A stretch of 64,000 nt of DNA from Hyphomicrobium sp. (GTDB lineage Bacteria > Pseudomonadota > Alphaproteobacteria > Rhizobiales > Hyphomicrobiaceae), in the NCBI GenBank assembly GCA_019751875.1, contig JAIEMV010000003.1, positions 287,983-351,982 on the forward strand. Reading direction: 5' to 3'. Made by a program: the position numbers and the translations under genes. Positions 29,693-39,536 of this stretch are shown piece by piece. Positions within the stretch are counted from its first letter, which is position 1; each line of letters opens with the position of its first letter. The notes under the pieces are model-generated. The model did not search any database. It saw only the letters and a list, made by a program, of their open reading frames with translations, and was not told the DNA's origin.

Positions 29693-31141
29693 ATGAACAC
29701 ATTATCGAGTTTGGCTCCTGTCCTACCGGAAATCGTGCTCGCGGTCGGTGCCATGGTGCTTCTGATGCTCGGTGTGTTCCGTGAGGACACGGCGCGGAAC
29801 GGAACGTCGGTGGGATGGCTAACCGTGCTGCTCATGGCGACCGTTGCCATCCTTGTGGGCTCTGCCGGTGCGGAGCGGGTGGAACTCTTCGACGGCGCGT
29901 TCGTGGTCGATGCGTTCTCGCGTTTCTGCAAGATACTCATACTCGGCGCTGCCGCAGTGTCGCTGATCCTCGGCTTCGGCTACTTTGAACGCGCCAGGAT
30001 CATGAAATTCGAAATTCCGGTGGTCGCGCTTCTCTCGACTGTCGGCATGTTCATGATGGTGTCGGCGAACGATCTCATCTCACTCTATCTGGGGCTCGAA
30101 CTGATGAGCCTTGCGCTGTACGTGCTAGCGGCTGCGCGGCGGGATTCGCTGCGGTCATCGGAGTCGGGGCTGAAATATTTCGTCCTGGGGGCGCTGTCGT
30201 CCGGCATGCTGCTCTACGGTGCGTCGCTGATCTACGGGTTCACAGGCACCACCTCGTTCACAGCGCTCGCCACCGCGCTGAAGGACGGGGCCGGCGCGCA
30301 GAACCTGGGATTGATAATCGGGCTCGTCTTCCTGCTCGTTGGCCTCGCATTCAAGATTTCGGCCGTGCCTTTCCACATGTGGACGCCGGACGTCTATGAA
30401 GGCGCGCCGACGCCGGTAACGGCCTTCTTTGCCGGGGCGCCGAAAGTCGCGGCCATGGCGCTGTTGCTGCGCGTGCTGCACGACGCTTTCCCGGGCATGC
30501 TCTTCCAGTGGCAACAGATCATCGTGTTCCTGTCGGTGGCGTCTATGCTGCTGGGCTCGTTCGCGGCCATCGGCCAGACGAGCATCAAGCGGCTGCTGGC
30601 GTTCTCGTCGATTGCCAACGTCGGCTTCATTCTAATCGGGTTGGCGGCGGGCACGGAGTACGGCGTCTCGTCGGTGCTGATCTATCTAGCGATCTACGTG
30701 GTGATGACGCTCGGCAGCTTCGCGGTGGTGCTGGCGATGCGGCGCAAGGACGAGATGGACGAAACGATTCAGTCGCTCGCGGGTCTGTCGCAGACGAACC
30801 TGCCGATGGCGGTCGCATTCGCAGCGTTGCTGTTCTCGCTGGCCGGCATTCCACCGCTGGCCGGGTTCTTCGCCAAGTTCTACGTTCTCGATGCCGCCAT
30901 CAAGGCGGGGCTGACGCCGCTCGCCATTATCGGTGTGCTCGCGAGTGTCGTGGGAGCGTTCTATTACCTGCGCGTCGTGAAGATCATGTTTTTCGACGAA
31001 CCGGCGGATAAGTTCACGCAGGCCGAGCCGGCGGTGCGCTGGGTGATGGCGGCATCGGCTCTGCTCGTGACGTTCTATGTCGTATATCCCTCCGCGCTTC
31101 TGGATGCGGCCGGGTCCGCAGCCCGCGCGCTCGTCCCGTAG
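29693..31141 (+). CDS. nuoN: NADH-quinone oxidoreductase subunit N
   Basis: Third antiporter-like subunit, 482 residues. Recognisable from ISLYLGLELMSLALYVLAA, the FKISAVPFHMWTPDVYEGAP block and the GIPPLAGFFAKFYVL block. The start has GGAG seven bases upstream. It closes the nuo set, and birA starts 2 bases after its stop. Confidence 0.98.
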   Translation: MNTLSSLAPVLPEIVLAVGAMVLLMLGVFREDTARNGTSVGWLTVLLMATVAILVGSAGAERVELFDGAFVVDAFSRFCKILILGAAAVSLILGFGYFERARIMKFEIPVVALLSTVGMFMMVSANDLISLYLGLELMSLALYVLAAARRDSLRSSESGLKYFVLGALSSGMLLYGASLIYGFTGTTSFTALATALKDGAGAQNLGLIIGLVFLLVGLAFKISAVPFHMWTPDVYEGAPTPVTAFFAGAPKVAAMALLLRVLHDAFPGMLFQWQQIIVFLSVASMLLGSFAAIGQTSIKRLLAFSSIANVGFILIGLAAGTEYGVSSVLIYLAIYVVMTLGSFAVVLAMRRKDEMDETIQSLAGLSQTNLPMAVAFAALLFSLAGIPPLAGFFAKFYVLDAAIKAGLTPLAIIGVLASVVGAFYYLRVVKIMFFDEPADKFTQAEPAVRWVMAASALLVTFYVVYPSALLDAAGSAARALVP

Positions 31142-31143
31142 CG

Positions 31144-31914
31144 ATGGCGGTTGAGCACCCCTGGCCGCCGCTCGATCAGGGCCGTGCGCTGCACCTTGAC
31201 GAGACCGGCTCGACCAACAGCGAAGCGATGCGGCTTGCCGGCGAGGGGGCGCCAAGTGGCACCTGGGTAATCGCCGATCGGCAAACGGCCGGGCGTGGCC
31301 GCTCGGGTCGGGCGTGGGTTTCGCCGGCGGGAAATTTCCATGCAAGCGTGATCTTGCGCAACGTGTCGCCTCTCGAGACGGCAGCGCAACTCGCTCTCGT
31401 CAGCGGTGTGGCCTTGCACGCGGCTGTCGTGGCGTCCACGAAGGGCTCTCTAACCCAACCCCTTGAGCTTAAATGGCCGAACGACATTCTGCTCGGACGA
31501 CTGAAGCTTGGCGGCATCCTGGTGGAGAGCAGCGTGTCGCGGCGGGGGCATAGCGCACTGGCCGTCGTCGGCATCGGTCTCAACCTTGCACACCATCCCG
31601 AGTTCGCCGATCGCCCGGCGACTGATCTTTCCGCGCACGGTGCGTCGATTGCTCCGTTGAATTTTCTTCCCAGCCTCGATCGGAGCATGCAGGAATGGAT
31701 TTCAAATTGGGCGTCGGGTGACGGTTTCGGGACCGTTCGTGAGGCTTGGCTCGCGCGGTCTCTGCCGCTGGGTACGCGTCTCACGGTGAATGCCGGCCAG
31801 GATATTGTGACCGGCGTGTTCGCAGGGCTCGATCCTGTGGGCGCGCTTCTCCTCATGTCTCCGTCCGGAGCTTTGCAGACGGTGACGTTCGGTGACGTGG
31901 CGCTCACAGGCTGA
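31144..31914 (+). CDS. birA: Biotin--[acetyl-CoA-carboxylase] ligase
   Basis: Attaches biotin to carboxylase carrier domains. The 256-residue product is the catalytic-domain-only form; there is no N-terminal winged-helix repressor domain, so it is a ligase but probably not a biotin repressor. The biotin/ATP loop is GRGRSGRAWVSPAGN near residues 51-65 and the catalytic Lys lies in KWPNDILL near 110. BirA directly after nuoN is conserved in alphaproteobacteria. Confidence 0.94.
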   Translation: MAVEHPWPPLDQGRALHLDETGSTNSEAMRLAGEGAPSGTWVIADRQTAGRGRSGRAWVSPAGNFHASVILRNVSPLETAAQLALVSGVALHAAVVASTKGSLTQPLELKWPNDILLGRLKLGGILVESSVSRRGHSALAVVGIGLNLAHHPEFADRPATDLSAHGASIAPLNFLPSLDRSMQEWISNWASGDGFGTVREAWLARSLPLGTRLTVNAGQDIVTGVFAGLDPVGALLLMSPSGALQTVTFGDVALTG

Positions 31915-31972
31915 GTTGCCGCGCTGGGTTTGCATTTGTTTTGTTCGATGAGCGGCGAGGGCTGACGCGCGG

Positions 31973-33679
31973 ATGGTGAAGAACGGTAAACCCGAGGTCA
32001 AGAGCGGCCAGAGCGAACTCGTGTTCGCCTCGCTCGGCGGCCTCGGCGAAGTGGGCATGAATGTCTATCTCTACGGCATCGGTCCGGCCGAAAATCGCGA
32101 GTGGCTGATCGTCGATCTTGGGATCACGTTTCCCGAAGGCGAGAACGATCCGGGCGTGGACGTGATCCTGCCGGACGTGCGCTTCCTCGAGGCGCAAAGA
32201 AAGCAGATCGCCGGCCTCATCGTCACGCATGCGCACGAGGACCATATCGGTGCGGTCCTGGAATTGTGGCCACGGCTGCAGTGCCCGGTCTATGTGACGC
32301 CGTTCACGGCCGGCATGCTGAAATCGAAAATGGCCGATTATGGCCGTGGGCGCGACATGCCCACGAAGGTCATTCCACTCGACAGTCGCTTCACGACCGG
32401 GGCGTTCGACATTGAACTCGTGAGTGTCGCGCATTCGGTACCTGAGACAAGCGGGCTGATCCTACGCACGCCGCACGGTACGGTTTATCATACGGCGGAC
32501 TGGAAGCTCGATCCGACACCCTACATCGGGACACCGGCCAATCCCGCGCGTCTGTCGGCCTTAGGCGACGAAGGCGTGCTGGCACTGGTGTGCGACAGCA
32601 CCAACGCCATGCGCGAGGGTGAAAGCCCAAGCGAAACCGATGTTGCCGACAGCATCGCCAAGATCATCGCCAAAGCGCCTTTCCGTGTGGTCGTGACGAC
32701 GTTCTCGTCGAATGTTGCACGCATCAAGGCCTGTTATGAGGCGGCGCGCCAGTCGGGCCGTAGGCTCGTGGTGGCGGGGCGGACGCTGCACCGGGTGATC
32801 GAGGTTGCGATCGAGACGGGCTATCTGCCGAGGGATTTCACCTGGTCCGACCAGCAGCAGTTCAAATACTTCAAGCGTGAAGAGGTCGTGCTGCTGTGCA
32901 CCGGTAGCCAGGGCGAAGAGCGTGCGGCGATGGCGCGGATCGCGGACTTCCAGCATCCGGACATTTCGCTCGATAGGGGCGATCTCGTGCTGTTCTCGTC
33001 GCGCGCGATCCCGGGCAACGAGAAGGGCATCGGTCACATCCAGAATTCTCTGGTCCGGGCCGGATGCGAGATCATGACGGACAGCGATGGCCTGATCCAT
33101 GTCACCGGACATCCGCGGCGGGGGGAATTGCGCCAGATGTACGGATGGATCCGTCCGAAAATCGTGGTCCCCATGCATGGAGAGGCGCGCCACCTGATGG
33201 CGAATGCCGCGCTGGCGCGATCGCTGGGCGTTGGCGAAGTGGTGCCGGCGTTCAACGGCGAAATGGTGCGGCTTGCTCCCGGGCCCGCGCGCAAGATCGA
33301 CGACGTGCCGGTGGGGCGTCTTTTCCGTGACGGTAATCTGCTGGTGCCGGAAGGCGAGGGGCCGGTTCGCGAGCGGCGCAAGCTGGCATTCGTCGGGATG
33401 GCGGTGGCCAGCGTCGTGCTTTCTCGCAAGGGCGAACTCGTGGCCGATCCCATCGTCGAACTCGACGGCGTCCCGATTGAGGATGCTGAAGGCGAGAGCA
33501 TCCTCGATATCGCCTATGATGCAGTGGAAGGTACCCTGAAATCGATCCCGCCGGGCCGGCGCCGCGATCCCGATCTCGTCGAGGATGCGATCCGCAAGGC
33601 GTTACGCGGGGCGATCCACCAGGTCTGGGGCAAGAAGCCTATCTGCAAGGTGCTGGTGTCTGTGGTTGACATGCGCTGA
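31973..33679 (+). CDS. rnj: Ribonuclease J
   Basis: A metallo-beta-lactamase/beta-CASP ribonuclease with 5'-3' exonuclease and endonuclease activities in RNA maturation and decay. The zinc-binding motif HAHEDH is at residues 86-91, and the beta-CASP domain and C-terminal region complete 568 residues. Its position between birA and the epimerase gene is usual for alphaproteobacteria. No strong ribosome binding site is evident, so the ATG at 31973 is chosen because the conserved N-terminal block (LVFASLGGLGEVGMNVYLYG) begins soon after. Confidence 0.96.
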   Translation: MVKNGKPEVKSGQSELVFASLGGLGEVGMNVYLYGIGPAENREWLIVDLGITFPEGENDPGVDVILPDVRFLEAQRKQIAGLIVTHAHEDHIGAVLELWPRLQCPVYVTPFTAGMLKSKMADYGRGRDMPTKVIPLDSRFTTGAFDIELVSVAHSVPETSGLILRTPHGTVYHTADWKLDPTPYIGTPANPARLSALGDEGVLALVCDSTNAMREGESPSETDVADSIAKIIAKAPFRVVVTTFSSNVARIKACYEAARQSGRRLVVAGRTLHRVIEVAIETGYLPRDFTWSDQQQFKYFKREEVVLLCTGSQGEERAAMARIADFQHPDISLDRGDLVLFSSRAIPGNEKGIGHIQNSLVRAGCEIMTDSDGLIHVTGHPRRGELRQMYGWIRPKIVVPMHGEARHLMANAALARSLGVGEVVPAFNGEMVRLAPGPARKIDDVPVGRLFRDGNLLVPEGEGPVRERRKLAFVGMAVASVVLSRKGELVADPIVELDGVPIEDAEGESILDIAYDAVEGTLKSIPPGRRRDPDLVEDAIRKALRGAIHQVWGKKPICKVLVSVVDMR

Positions 33680-33762
33680 CAGCGGGCGGGGTGGAAACGC
33701 CGGCTGGCCCGCGCTAGATAGCGGCACCAGAACCTCATTGGCTCAATTGGGAAGGGCAGGAT

Positions 33763-34167
33763 ATGATCGGACGACTGAACCATGTGGCAATCGCCGTGCG
33801 CGATCTCAACGCCGCGGTCGCCACCTACAAGACGACGCTGGGGGCCAAAGTCTCTGAAGCCACGGCGCAGCCCGAACACGGTGTCACGGTGGTGTTCGTG
33901 GAACTGCCCAACACGAAGATCGAATTCCTGGAGCCCCTGGGGGAGAATTCGCCGATCGCGAAATTTCTGGAACGCAATCCGGACGGCGGCATTCATCATG
34001 TCTGTTACGAGGTCGAGGATATCCTTGCCGCGCGCGACCAGTTGAAGGCCCAGGGGGCCCGGGTTCTCGGCGACGGCAATCCCAAGATCGGCGCGCACGG
34101 CAAGCCGGTCCTGTTCCTCCATCCCAAGGACTTCCTGGGCACACTCACGGAACTGGAGCAGGTGTGA
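33763..34167 (+). CDS. mce: Methylmalonyl-CoA epimerase
   Basis: Interconverts the (R) and (S) forms of methylmalonyl-CoA in propionyl-CoA metabolism. The 134-residue VOC-fold protein begins MIGRLNHVAIAVRDL, with the metal-binding His in NHVAIAV and GGIHHVCYEVED, and Glu near the end in GTLTELEQV. AAGGGCAGGAT precedes the ATG. It is conserved between rnj and the DUF1467 gene. Confidence 0.95.
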   Translation: MIGRLNHVAIAVRDLNAAVATYKTTLGAKVSEATAQPEHGVTVVFVELPNTKIEFLEPLGENSPIAKFLERNPDGGIHHVCYEVEDILAARDQLKAQGARVLGDGNPKIGAHGKPVLFLHPKDFLGTLTELEQV

Positions 34168-34218
34168 GCGACATGTGTCGCCGGCCTCGTTTGCACTGAC
34201 GTTTGACGGGGATTTCCG

Positions 34219-34512
34219 ATGACCATCGCTCTCGGGTTCGCGCTCTATTTCATGATCTGGTGGCTCGTGCTCTTCGCGGTGCTTCCGTTCGGCGTGGTGA
34301 CGCAGGACGAGAGCGCGGATGTTGTACCCGGGACACCCGGCAGCGCGCCGACGCGGTTCAACTGGCGAAAGGTCTTTCTCGCCAATACCGTGGTTGCTAC
34401 GCTGGCGTTCGCAGTTGTGTGGACGGCGCTGGCTCGGAATTGGCTCGGTACGACGCCGCCGATCGAGGATGCTCCTGCGGTTTTGCGGACCGAACCGCCC
34501 AAGCCCGGCTGA
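34219..34512 (+). CDS. DUF1467 family membrane protein
   Basis: A 97-residue protein with two helices (ALYFMIWWLVLFAVLPFGV and FLANTVVATLAFAVVWTALA) typical of the alphaproteobacterial DUF1467 family, which lies between mce and proS in many genomes. Its function is unknown. The conserved N-terminal WWxVLFAVLPFG segment makes the assignment firm. Confidence 0.88.
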   Translation: MTIALGFALYFMIWWLVLFAVLPFGVVTQDESADVVPGTPGSAPTRFNWRKVFLANTVVATLAFAVVWTALARNWLGTTPPIEDAPAVLRTEPPKPG

Positions 34513-34633
34513 TAGTGAGGGCTCGCCGGCGTGTCGGACCGCCCACACTCGGCAGGCTGTTTTGGTGTGTGTCCCCGGGGGGTGTGACACGCATTAAACT
34601 CGGTGAGTTGTTGGCGTCGGGGTGGGGCGGGTC

Positions 34634-35431
34634 ATGCGTGGGTGTGTCGGGGGGTGGGCGCGGGTCGCTGCGGCGATGATCGCGTGGTTGGCGGCGGGAA
34701 GCGCGACCGCCGCCGATCTTCGCATCGAATTCAAGGAACTGGCGGCGATCGCGCAGCAGGCTTTGGGTGGGGCGACCTTGCGCTTGCATAACGCTCCTGC
34801 GAGCGGCTTGATCGACTTCTCGCAAGGTTCGTATGTGGCGATCGGATCGACGCAGGTGCCAATCAGCGTGCCCGCGCGGACGTTCCCGATCGCCGGAGGA
34901 ACTTACGCCTACTACGTCAATGATATCAATTCGACCGCCGTTTCCTTCGAACCTGTAACCGGAGCGGTGCGGCTGACGCTGCGCTTCGAGAGTGACGGTC
35001 CCGAACTGGTGGGGCGGTGCCGGTCCGGGATCTGCGCTCCCGTCAACGCGCTGCCACGGATCGAGTGGACAGATGCATCCGTTTCAATCGATCTGGCGCC
35101 GGTGGGTGTGGCCGACAGTCTATCGCTCGAAGCGAAGGCGGTAAAAATCGGCGGGACTTTCTCGCCTTCTTGTTCGCCGAGCGCGGCGCTGATTTCGGGA
35201 GAGATTTGCCGGGCCGTCTTGGCCAAGGCGCGGCAGGCGATCGCCAAGCTGCGTGGGGATCTCGATGGAATGCTGCGCGAGCAGGTTAACAAGCCTGACG
35301 TCCAGGCCAAGATCGCGGGCGAACTGAAGAAGCGGTTCGTGCTCGGTCCGGCGGGAGAGTTGAAGGTGCGGTCGGTCGGGGTCGGCGACAGCGCGGTGAC
35401 GATCTCATTTTGCCTGGCGTGCGCCGGGTGA
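34634..35431 (+). CDS. Predicted exported protein, unknown function
   Basis: Not recognised. 265 residues starting at ATG 34634; a GTG at 34622 is possible. A signal peptide is clear: basic start (MRGC...WAR), hydrophobic AAAMIAWLAAG, and cleavage after SATA. The mature part is rich in beta-strand-like segments (LRIEFKEL..., VPISVPARTF, VRLTLRFESDG, VSIDLAPVG), has a helical segment near residue 195-225, and holds pairs of cysteines (CRSGIC, CSPS...C and CLAC at the end). It is probably a periplasmic or cell-surface protein. It is inserted between DUF1467 and proS, which are usually adjacent. Confidence 0.75.
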   Translation: MRGCVGGWARVAAAMIAWLAAGSATAADLRIEFKELAAIAQQALGGATLRLHNAPASGLIDFSQGSYVAIGSTQVPISVPARTFPIAGGTYAYYVNDINSTAVSFEPVTGAVRLTLRFESDGPELVGRCRSGICAPVNALPRIEWTDASVSIDLAPVGVADSLSLEAKAVKIGGTFSPSCSPSAALISGEICRAVLAKARQAIAKLRGDLDGMLREQVNKPDVQAKIAGELKKRFVLGPAGELKVRSVGVGDSAVTISFCLACAG

Positions 35432-35644
35432 TGTCAACCGGTGGTTACGGGCACCCGGTTGCCGGGGGCCGGGGGAGCCGGTAAGGACGGCGGGTGCAAC
35501 GTGGCGACTCGCGGATGTCAGTCCGGGTTGCCGTTCGGCCGTGCGTGCGCACGGGATCTTCCACGCTAGTCAAGGCTGTCCACCCCATGCCTCTGTGTTG
35601 TTCCCCATCGGCTCTCGGCAAACTCCTGATGGCGGGAGCGGCTC

Positions 35645-37180
35645 ATGAGTAAGCGCGCGCTGAGCGTCACTCGCGAAAAGAGCTTTCCGGAGTGGTACCA
35701 GGAGGCGGTGCGCGACGGTGATATGGCCGAGCAGAGCCCGGTGCGCGGCTGCATGATCATCAAGCCTTGGGGCTGGGGCGTGTGGGAGCTAATCCAGCGG
35801 GAACTGGATCAGCGGATCAAGGATACGGGGCACGAGAACTGCTATTTCCCGCTCTTCATTCCCATGAGCTTCATTGCGAAGGAGGCGGAGCACGTCGAGG
35901 GCTTCGCCAAGGAAATGGCCGTCGTCACGCATCACCGGCTGAAGAACGAGGGCGGCAAGCTGGTGCTCGATCCCGATGCGAAGCTGGAGGAGCCGTTGAT
36001 CGTGCGGCCGACATCGGAGACGATCATCGGCGATGCGTTCCAGCGCTGGGTGAAGAGCTATCGCGATCTGCCGCTGCTCATCAACCAGTGGGCCAACGTG
36101 GTGCGTTGGGAGATGCGCACGCGGCTGTTCCTGCGCACGGCGGAATTCCTTTGGCAGGAGGGGCACACGGCGCATGCGGATCGCGACGACGCGATGGCCG
36201 AGACGCTAAAGATGCTGGAGGTTTATCGCGAATTCGCGGAGACCGTGCTGGCGATACCGGTGATCGCGGGCGAGAAGCCGGCGAACGAACGCTTTCCCGG
36301 CGCCGACAACACGTATTCAATCGAAGCGATGATGCAGGACGGCAAGGCGCTTCAGGCAGGCACGTCGCATTATTTGGGGACGCACTTCGCGCAAGCGCAG
36401 AACATCCAGTTCCAGAACCAGGACGGTAAGCTCACCTACTGCCATACGACAAGCTGGGGCGTCTCGACGCGGCTCATTGGTGGCGTGATCATGAGCCACG
36501 GCGATGACGACGGCCTGCGTATGCCGCCCAGGATCGCGCCGCGCCAGATCGTGATCGTGCCGATGCTGCGCGAGAAGCCGGAAGACGCGGAATTGAAATC
36601 CTACTGCGCGGAGTTGGAAGCTGAACTCAAGGTGCACGGCATTCGCGTGCTCGTGGATCTAAAGCCCATCAAATCGGCAGAGAAGCGGTGGAATTGGGTG
36701 CGACGCGGGGCTCCTGTTATCGTGGAGATCGGCGGGCGTGATGCGGCGGGCGGCAATGTGACCTTCATGCGACGCGATAAGCTGCGCGACGGCGACAAGG
36801 TCGTGTCGCACACGCAGTCACGGGCAGACTTCGTTGCCGGCGCCAGAACGCTGCTGGAGGCGATCCAAGACGGTCTATTCGCCGAGGCTAAGGCCCGGCT
36901 GGACGCGAACATCGTTTCCAACATCGGCACGTTTGCGGAACTGGAGGCCTACTTCGGTGCTGCGTCCGGCGACGACGAAGGCGGAGAGTTCAAGGGCTGG
37001 GCCGGCGTGATGTGGGCGAAACCCGAGGGTGCGGCACTTGATGACGTGGCTGAGCGGCTCAAGGCGCTGAAGCTGACGATCCGGAATGCACCCTTGGAGC
37101 AGCCTGACGTGACGGGGCATCGCTGTCTGTTTACGGGGGAGCCGGCGCGGGAGTACGTGCTGATTGGGCGGTCATATTGA
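35645..37180 (+). CDS. proS: Prolyl-tRNA synthetase, archaeal/eukaryal (type 3) form
   Basis: Charges tRNA-Pro. The 511-residue product is not the 440-residue short bacterial form usual in alphaproteobacteria. It has type 3 hallmarks: class II motif 2 region INQWANVVRWEMRTRLFLRT then EFLWQEGHTAHA, no inserted editing domain between motifs 2 and 3, an added C-terminal domain, and a terminal Tyr (IGRSY) as in Thermus and archaeal enzymes. The C-terminal domain keeps only one Cys (HRCLF), so the zinc site of the family is probably lost. GGGAG precedes the ATG. It sits at the usual alphaproteobacterial proS position (before lolC), which suggests replacement of the ancestral gene in place. Confidence 0.93.
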   Translation: MSKRALSVTREKSFPEWYQEAVRDGDMAEQSPVRGCMIIKPWGWGVWELIQRELDQRIKDTGHENCYFPLFIPMSFIAKEAEHVEGFAKEMAVVTHHRLKNEGGKLVLDPDAKLEEPLIVRPTSETIIGDAFQRWVKSYRDLPLLINQWANVVRWEMRTRLFLRTAEFLWQEGHTAHADRDDAMAETLKMLEVYREFAETVLAIPVIAGEKPANERFPGADNTYSIEAMMQDGKALQAGTSHYLGTHFAQAQNIQFQNQDGKLTYCHTTSWGVSTRLIGGVIMSHGDDDGLRMPPRIAPRQIVIVPMLREKPEDAELKSYCAELEAELKVHGIRVLVDLKPIKSAEKRWNWVRRGAPVIVEIGGRDAAGGNVTFMRRDKLRDGDKVVSHTQSRADFVAGARTLLEAIQDGLFAEAKARLDANIVSNIGTFAELEAYFGAASGDDEGGEFKGWAGVMWAKPEGAALDDVAERLKALKLTIRNAPLEQPDVTGHRCLFTGEPAREYVLIGRSY

Positions 37181-37317
37181 TGTGGTTTTTCAGAACGCTA
37201 GCCACGCCTACAAGATGAAACGTAATCTGGCCTGATTGCGCGGCTAGGCGTGCTACAGCGAAATAGGGCCGGTTGGACGATCGGCTTTGGGGATGGACCG
37301 TGAGGGAGTTGCAGGGG

Positions 37318-38586
37318 ATGGCCGAGACGCCTGACACGAAGCCGTTTTCGCCATTCGAGTGGCTCCTTGCCGGGCGCTACCTGCGCGCGCGGCGGAAGGA
37401 AGGGTTCATTTCCGTCATCGCGGGATTCTCTTTTCTCGGTATTACACTCGGTGTAGCGACGCTGATCATCGTGATGGCCGTGATGAACGGGTTCCGGAAG
37501 GATCTGTTCTCGAAGATCCTCGGACTCAATGGTCACGTGATCGTCTATAAAGTCGGCGAGCCGTTCACGGACTATGTGGATCAAGCGTCGAAGATCGCCA
37601 AGGTGCCGGGCGTGACGCATGCCATCCCGATCGTCGAAGGTCAGGTGATGGTTTCGTCGAGCGCACAGGCGCTGGGCGCACTGGTGCGCGGTATATCCGA
37701 GCCGGATTTGAAGTCACTCAAGCTCGTGTCTGAGAACATACGGGCCGGAACCCTCGATGGGTTCGACGGGTCGCAGTCGATCGCTATCGGGCAGCGGCTG
37801 GCCAATGCGCTGTACGTGAACGTCGGCGATACGCTGACGCTGGTCTCGCCGCGTGGCGCATCAACGCCCTTTGGAACCGCACCGCGATCCAAGCCCTACG
37901 TGATCTCCGCTGTCTTCGAACTCGGCATGTCGGAGTACGACAAGACGATGATTTTCATGCCGTTGCAGGAGAGCCAGCGGTATTTCAACAAGGGCGCCGA
38001 GGCGGACGTTCTCGAGGTTGTCGTCGACAATCCAGAACGGGTCGATCAATTCGCCGCCGAAATCAGGGGTGCGGGCGGCCCCACCATCAACACCACGGAT
38101 TGGCGACAGAAAAACGAGACGTTCTTCACCGTTCTTGAAGTCGAACGGAACGTGATGTTCATCATCTTGTCTCTCATTATCCTCGTGGCTGCGCTCAACA
38201 TTATTTCCGGCATGATGATGCTGGTGAAAGACAAGGGGCGCGACATCGCAGTCTTGAGAACGATGGGCGCATCGAAGGGGTCGGTGATGCGGGTCTTCCT
38301 GATCACGGGCGCCTCCATCGGAGTGGTGGGGACGATCGCCGGACTCATTCTCGGAATTGTGTTCTGCTGGAATATCGAAGCGATCCGTCAGTTCATCACC
38401 TGGGTGACAGGCACGCCGATGTTCGATCCCAACATTTACTATCTCACGCGCTTACCCGCCGAGATCAATCCCGTCGAGACGGCGTGGATCGTTGCGATGG
38501 CCATGTCGCTGTCGGTGCTGGCAACGCTCTATCCGTCGTGGCGAGCTTCCAAGCTCGATCCCGTCGAAGCGCTCCGGTACGAGTAA
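37318..38586 (+). CDS. lolC: Lipoprotein-releasing ABC transporter permease LolC/LolE
   Basis: Inner-membrane subunit that extracts lipoproteins for LolA. The 422 residues show one N-terminal helix ([32 protein letters not shown] segment), a periplasmic domain, and a FtsX-type group of three helices with [13 protein letters not shown] in the coupling loop. The ATG at 37318 has GGGAG nine bases upstream; the frame is open further up (GTG 37300, TTG 37273). As in most alphaproteobacteria there is a single LolC/E-type permease gene before lolD. Confidence 0.95.
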   Translation: MAETPDTKPFSPFEWLLAGRYLRARRKEGFISVIAGFSFLGITLGVATLIIVMAVMNGFRKDLFSKILGLNGHVIVYKVGEPFTDYVDQASKIAKVPGVTHAIPIVEGQVMVSSSAQALGALVRGISEPDLKSLKLVSENIRAGTLDGFDGSQSIAIGQRLANALYVNVGDTLTLVSPRGASTPFGTAPRSKPYVISAVFELGMSEYDKTMIFMPLQESQRYFNKGAEADVLEVVVDNPERVDQFAAEIRGAGGPTINTTDWRQKNETFFTVLEVERNVMFIILSLIILVAALNIISGMMMLVKDKGRDIAVLRTMGASKGSVMRVFLITGASIGVVGTIAGLILGIVFCWNIEAIRQFITWVTGTPMFDPNIYYLTRLPAEINPVETAWIVAMAMSLSVLATLYPSWRASKLDPVEALRYE

Positions 38587-38597
38587 GGAAGCTTTCT

Positions 38598-39311
38598 ATG
38601 CTTGATACGCCGACCACCACAGCTATTCTGAAACTTGACGGTCTGATGCGCACGTTCAAGCAGGGCGAACGCGACATCGCCGTTCTGAACGGCGCCAGTG
38701 CTGCGATCTACCCGGGGGAGGCCGTAGCGCTCGTCGGGCCATCGGGTGCCGGCAAGTCGACGCTGCTGCATATCGCAGGGCTGCTCGAGACGCCCACGGC
38801 GGGTTCCGTCATCATGGGCGGGAAGGATTGTTCCAAGCTCGGGGATGACGAGCGCACGCGCATTCGCCGTTCGGACGTGGGATTCATATACCAGTTTCAC
38901 CAGTTGCTGCCGGAGTTCTCAGCGCTCGAGAACGTCGTGCTGCCGCAGATGATCTTGGGTAAGCCTCGGAAGGCGGCCAACGCGCGAGCGACCGAACTGC
39001 TGAGCACGCTCGGGCTCGGCCATCGGCTCGATCACCGGCCCGCGCAGTTGTCGGGTGGTGAGCAGCAGCGCACCGCGATCTGCCGGGCCCTCGCCAACAA
39101 GCCCAAGCTCATTCTCGCAGATGAGCCGACCGGAAATCTTGATCCAAAGACATCCGAGCTGGTATTTCACGAGTTGATCGGGTTGTTCAAGAGCGAGGGC
39201 GTGGCGGCTCTGATTGCCACGCACAATCTCGAGCTTGCCTCGCGGATGGACCGCGTGCTCCGAATGGAGAACGGTCAACTTGTCGAGGTTGCGCCGTCGG
39301 CGGTGCACTAA
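38598..39311 (+). CDS. lolD: Lipoprotein-releasing ABC transporter ATPase LolD
   Basis: ATP-binding subunit paired with LolC. Walker A is GPSGAGKST at residues 47-55, the signature is LSGGEQQR, Walker B is [12 protein letters not shown], and the switch His is in ATHNLEL. The ATG at 38598 follows AAGGAAGC, giving 237 residues; the frame is open upstream into the end of lolC. It lies 11 bp after lolC, so they form one operon. Confidence 0.96.
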   Translation: MLDTPTTTAILKLDGLMRTFKQGERDIAVLNGASAAIYPGEAVALVGPSGAGKSTLLHIAGLLETPTAGSVIMGGKDCSKLGDDERTRIRRSDVGFIYQFHQLLPEFSALENVVLPQMILGKPRKAANARATELLSTLGLGHRLDHRPAQLSGGEQQRTAICRALANKPKLILADEPTGNLDPKTSELVFHELIGLFKSEGVAALIATHNLELASRMDRVLRMENGQLVEVAPSAVH

Positions 39312-39314
39312 TCC

Positions 39315-39398
39315 TCATTCGAGCCGGGGGTCGCCGTCACGAAGGGGCGCGCCAGGGAAGTCTTCGTTCTGCATCATGAGTTCGATCAGGGCAGTCAT
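39315..39398 (-). CDS. Possible 27-residue peptide on the opposite strand before dnaE
   Basis: ATG at 39398 (minus strand) has GGAG six bases upstream (in GGAGCAACCC). It encodes MTALIELMMQNEDFPGAPLR followed by DGDPRLE and a stop just past the end of lolD. The size is at the limit of what can be judged, and no family is recognised. The clean start site and acidic, non-random sequence make it worth listing. Confidence 0.3.
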   Translation of the reverse strand: MTALIELMMQNEDFPGAPLRDGDPRLE

Positions 39399-39536
39399 GG
39401 GTTGCTCCATCGGTTTGCTCGATCAGTGACGCGACCTTAACCCTGACCGTGGCTGCATTCTGTTCCGTGTGGGACAACTGCGTGACATTGTGGAAAACGT
39501 GCGCCGCGGCCGGCTCAGCGGCGCTAGTGTCGGCGC

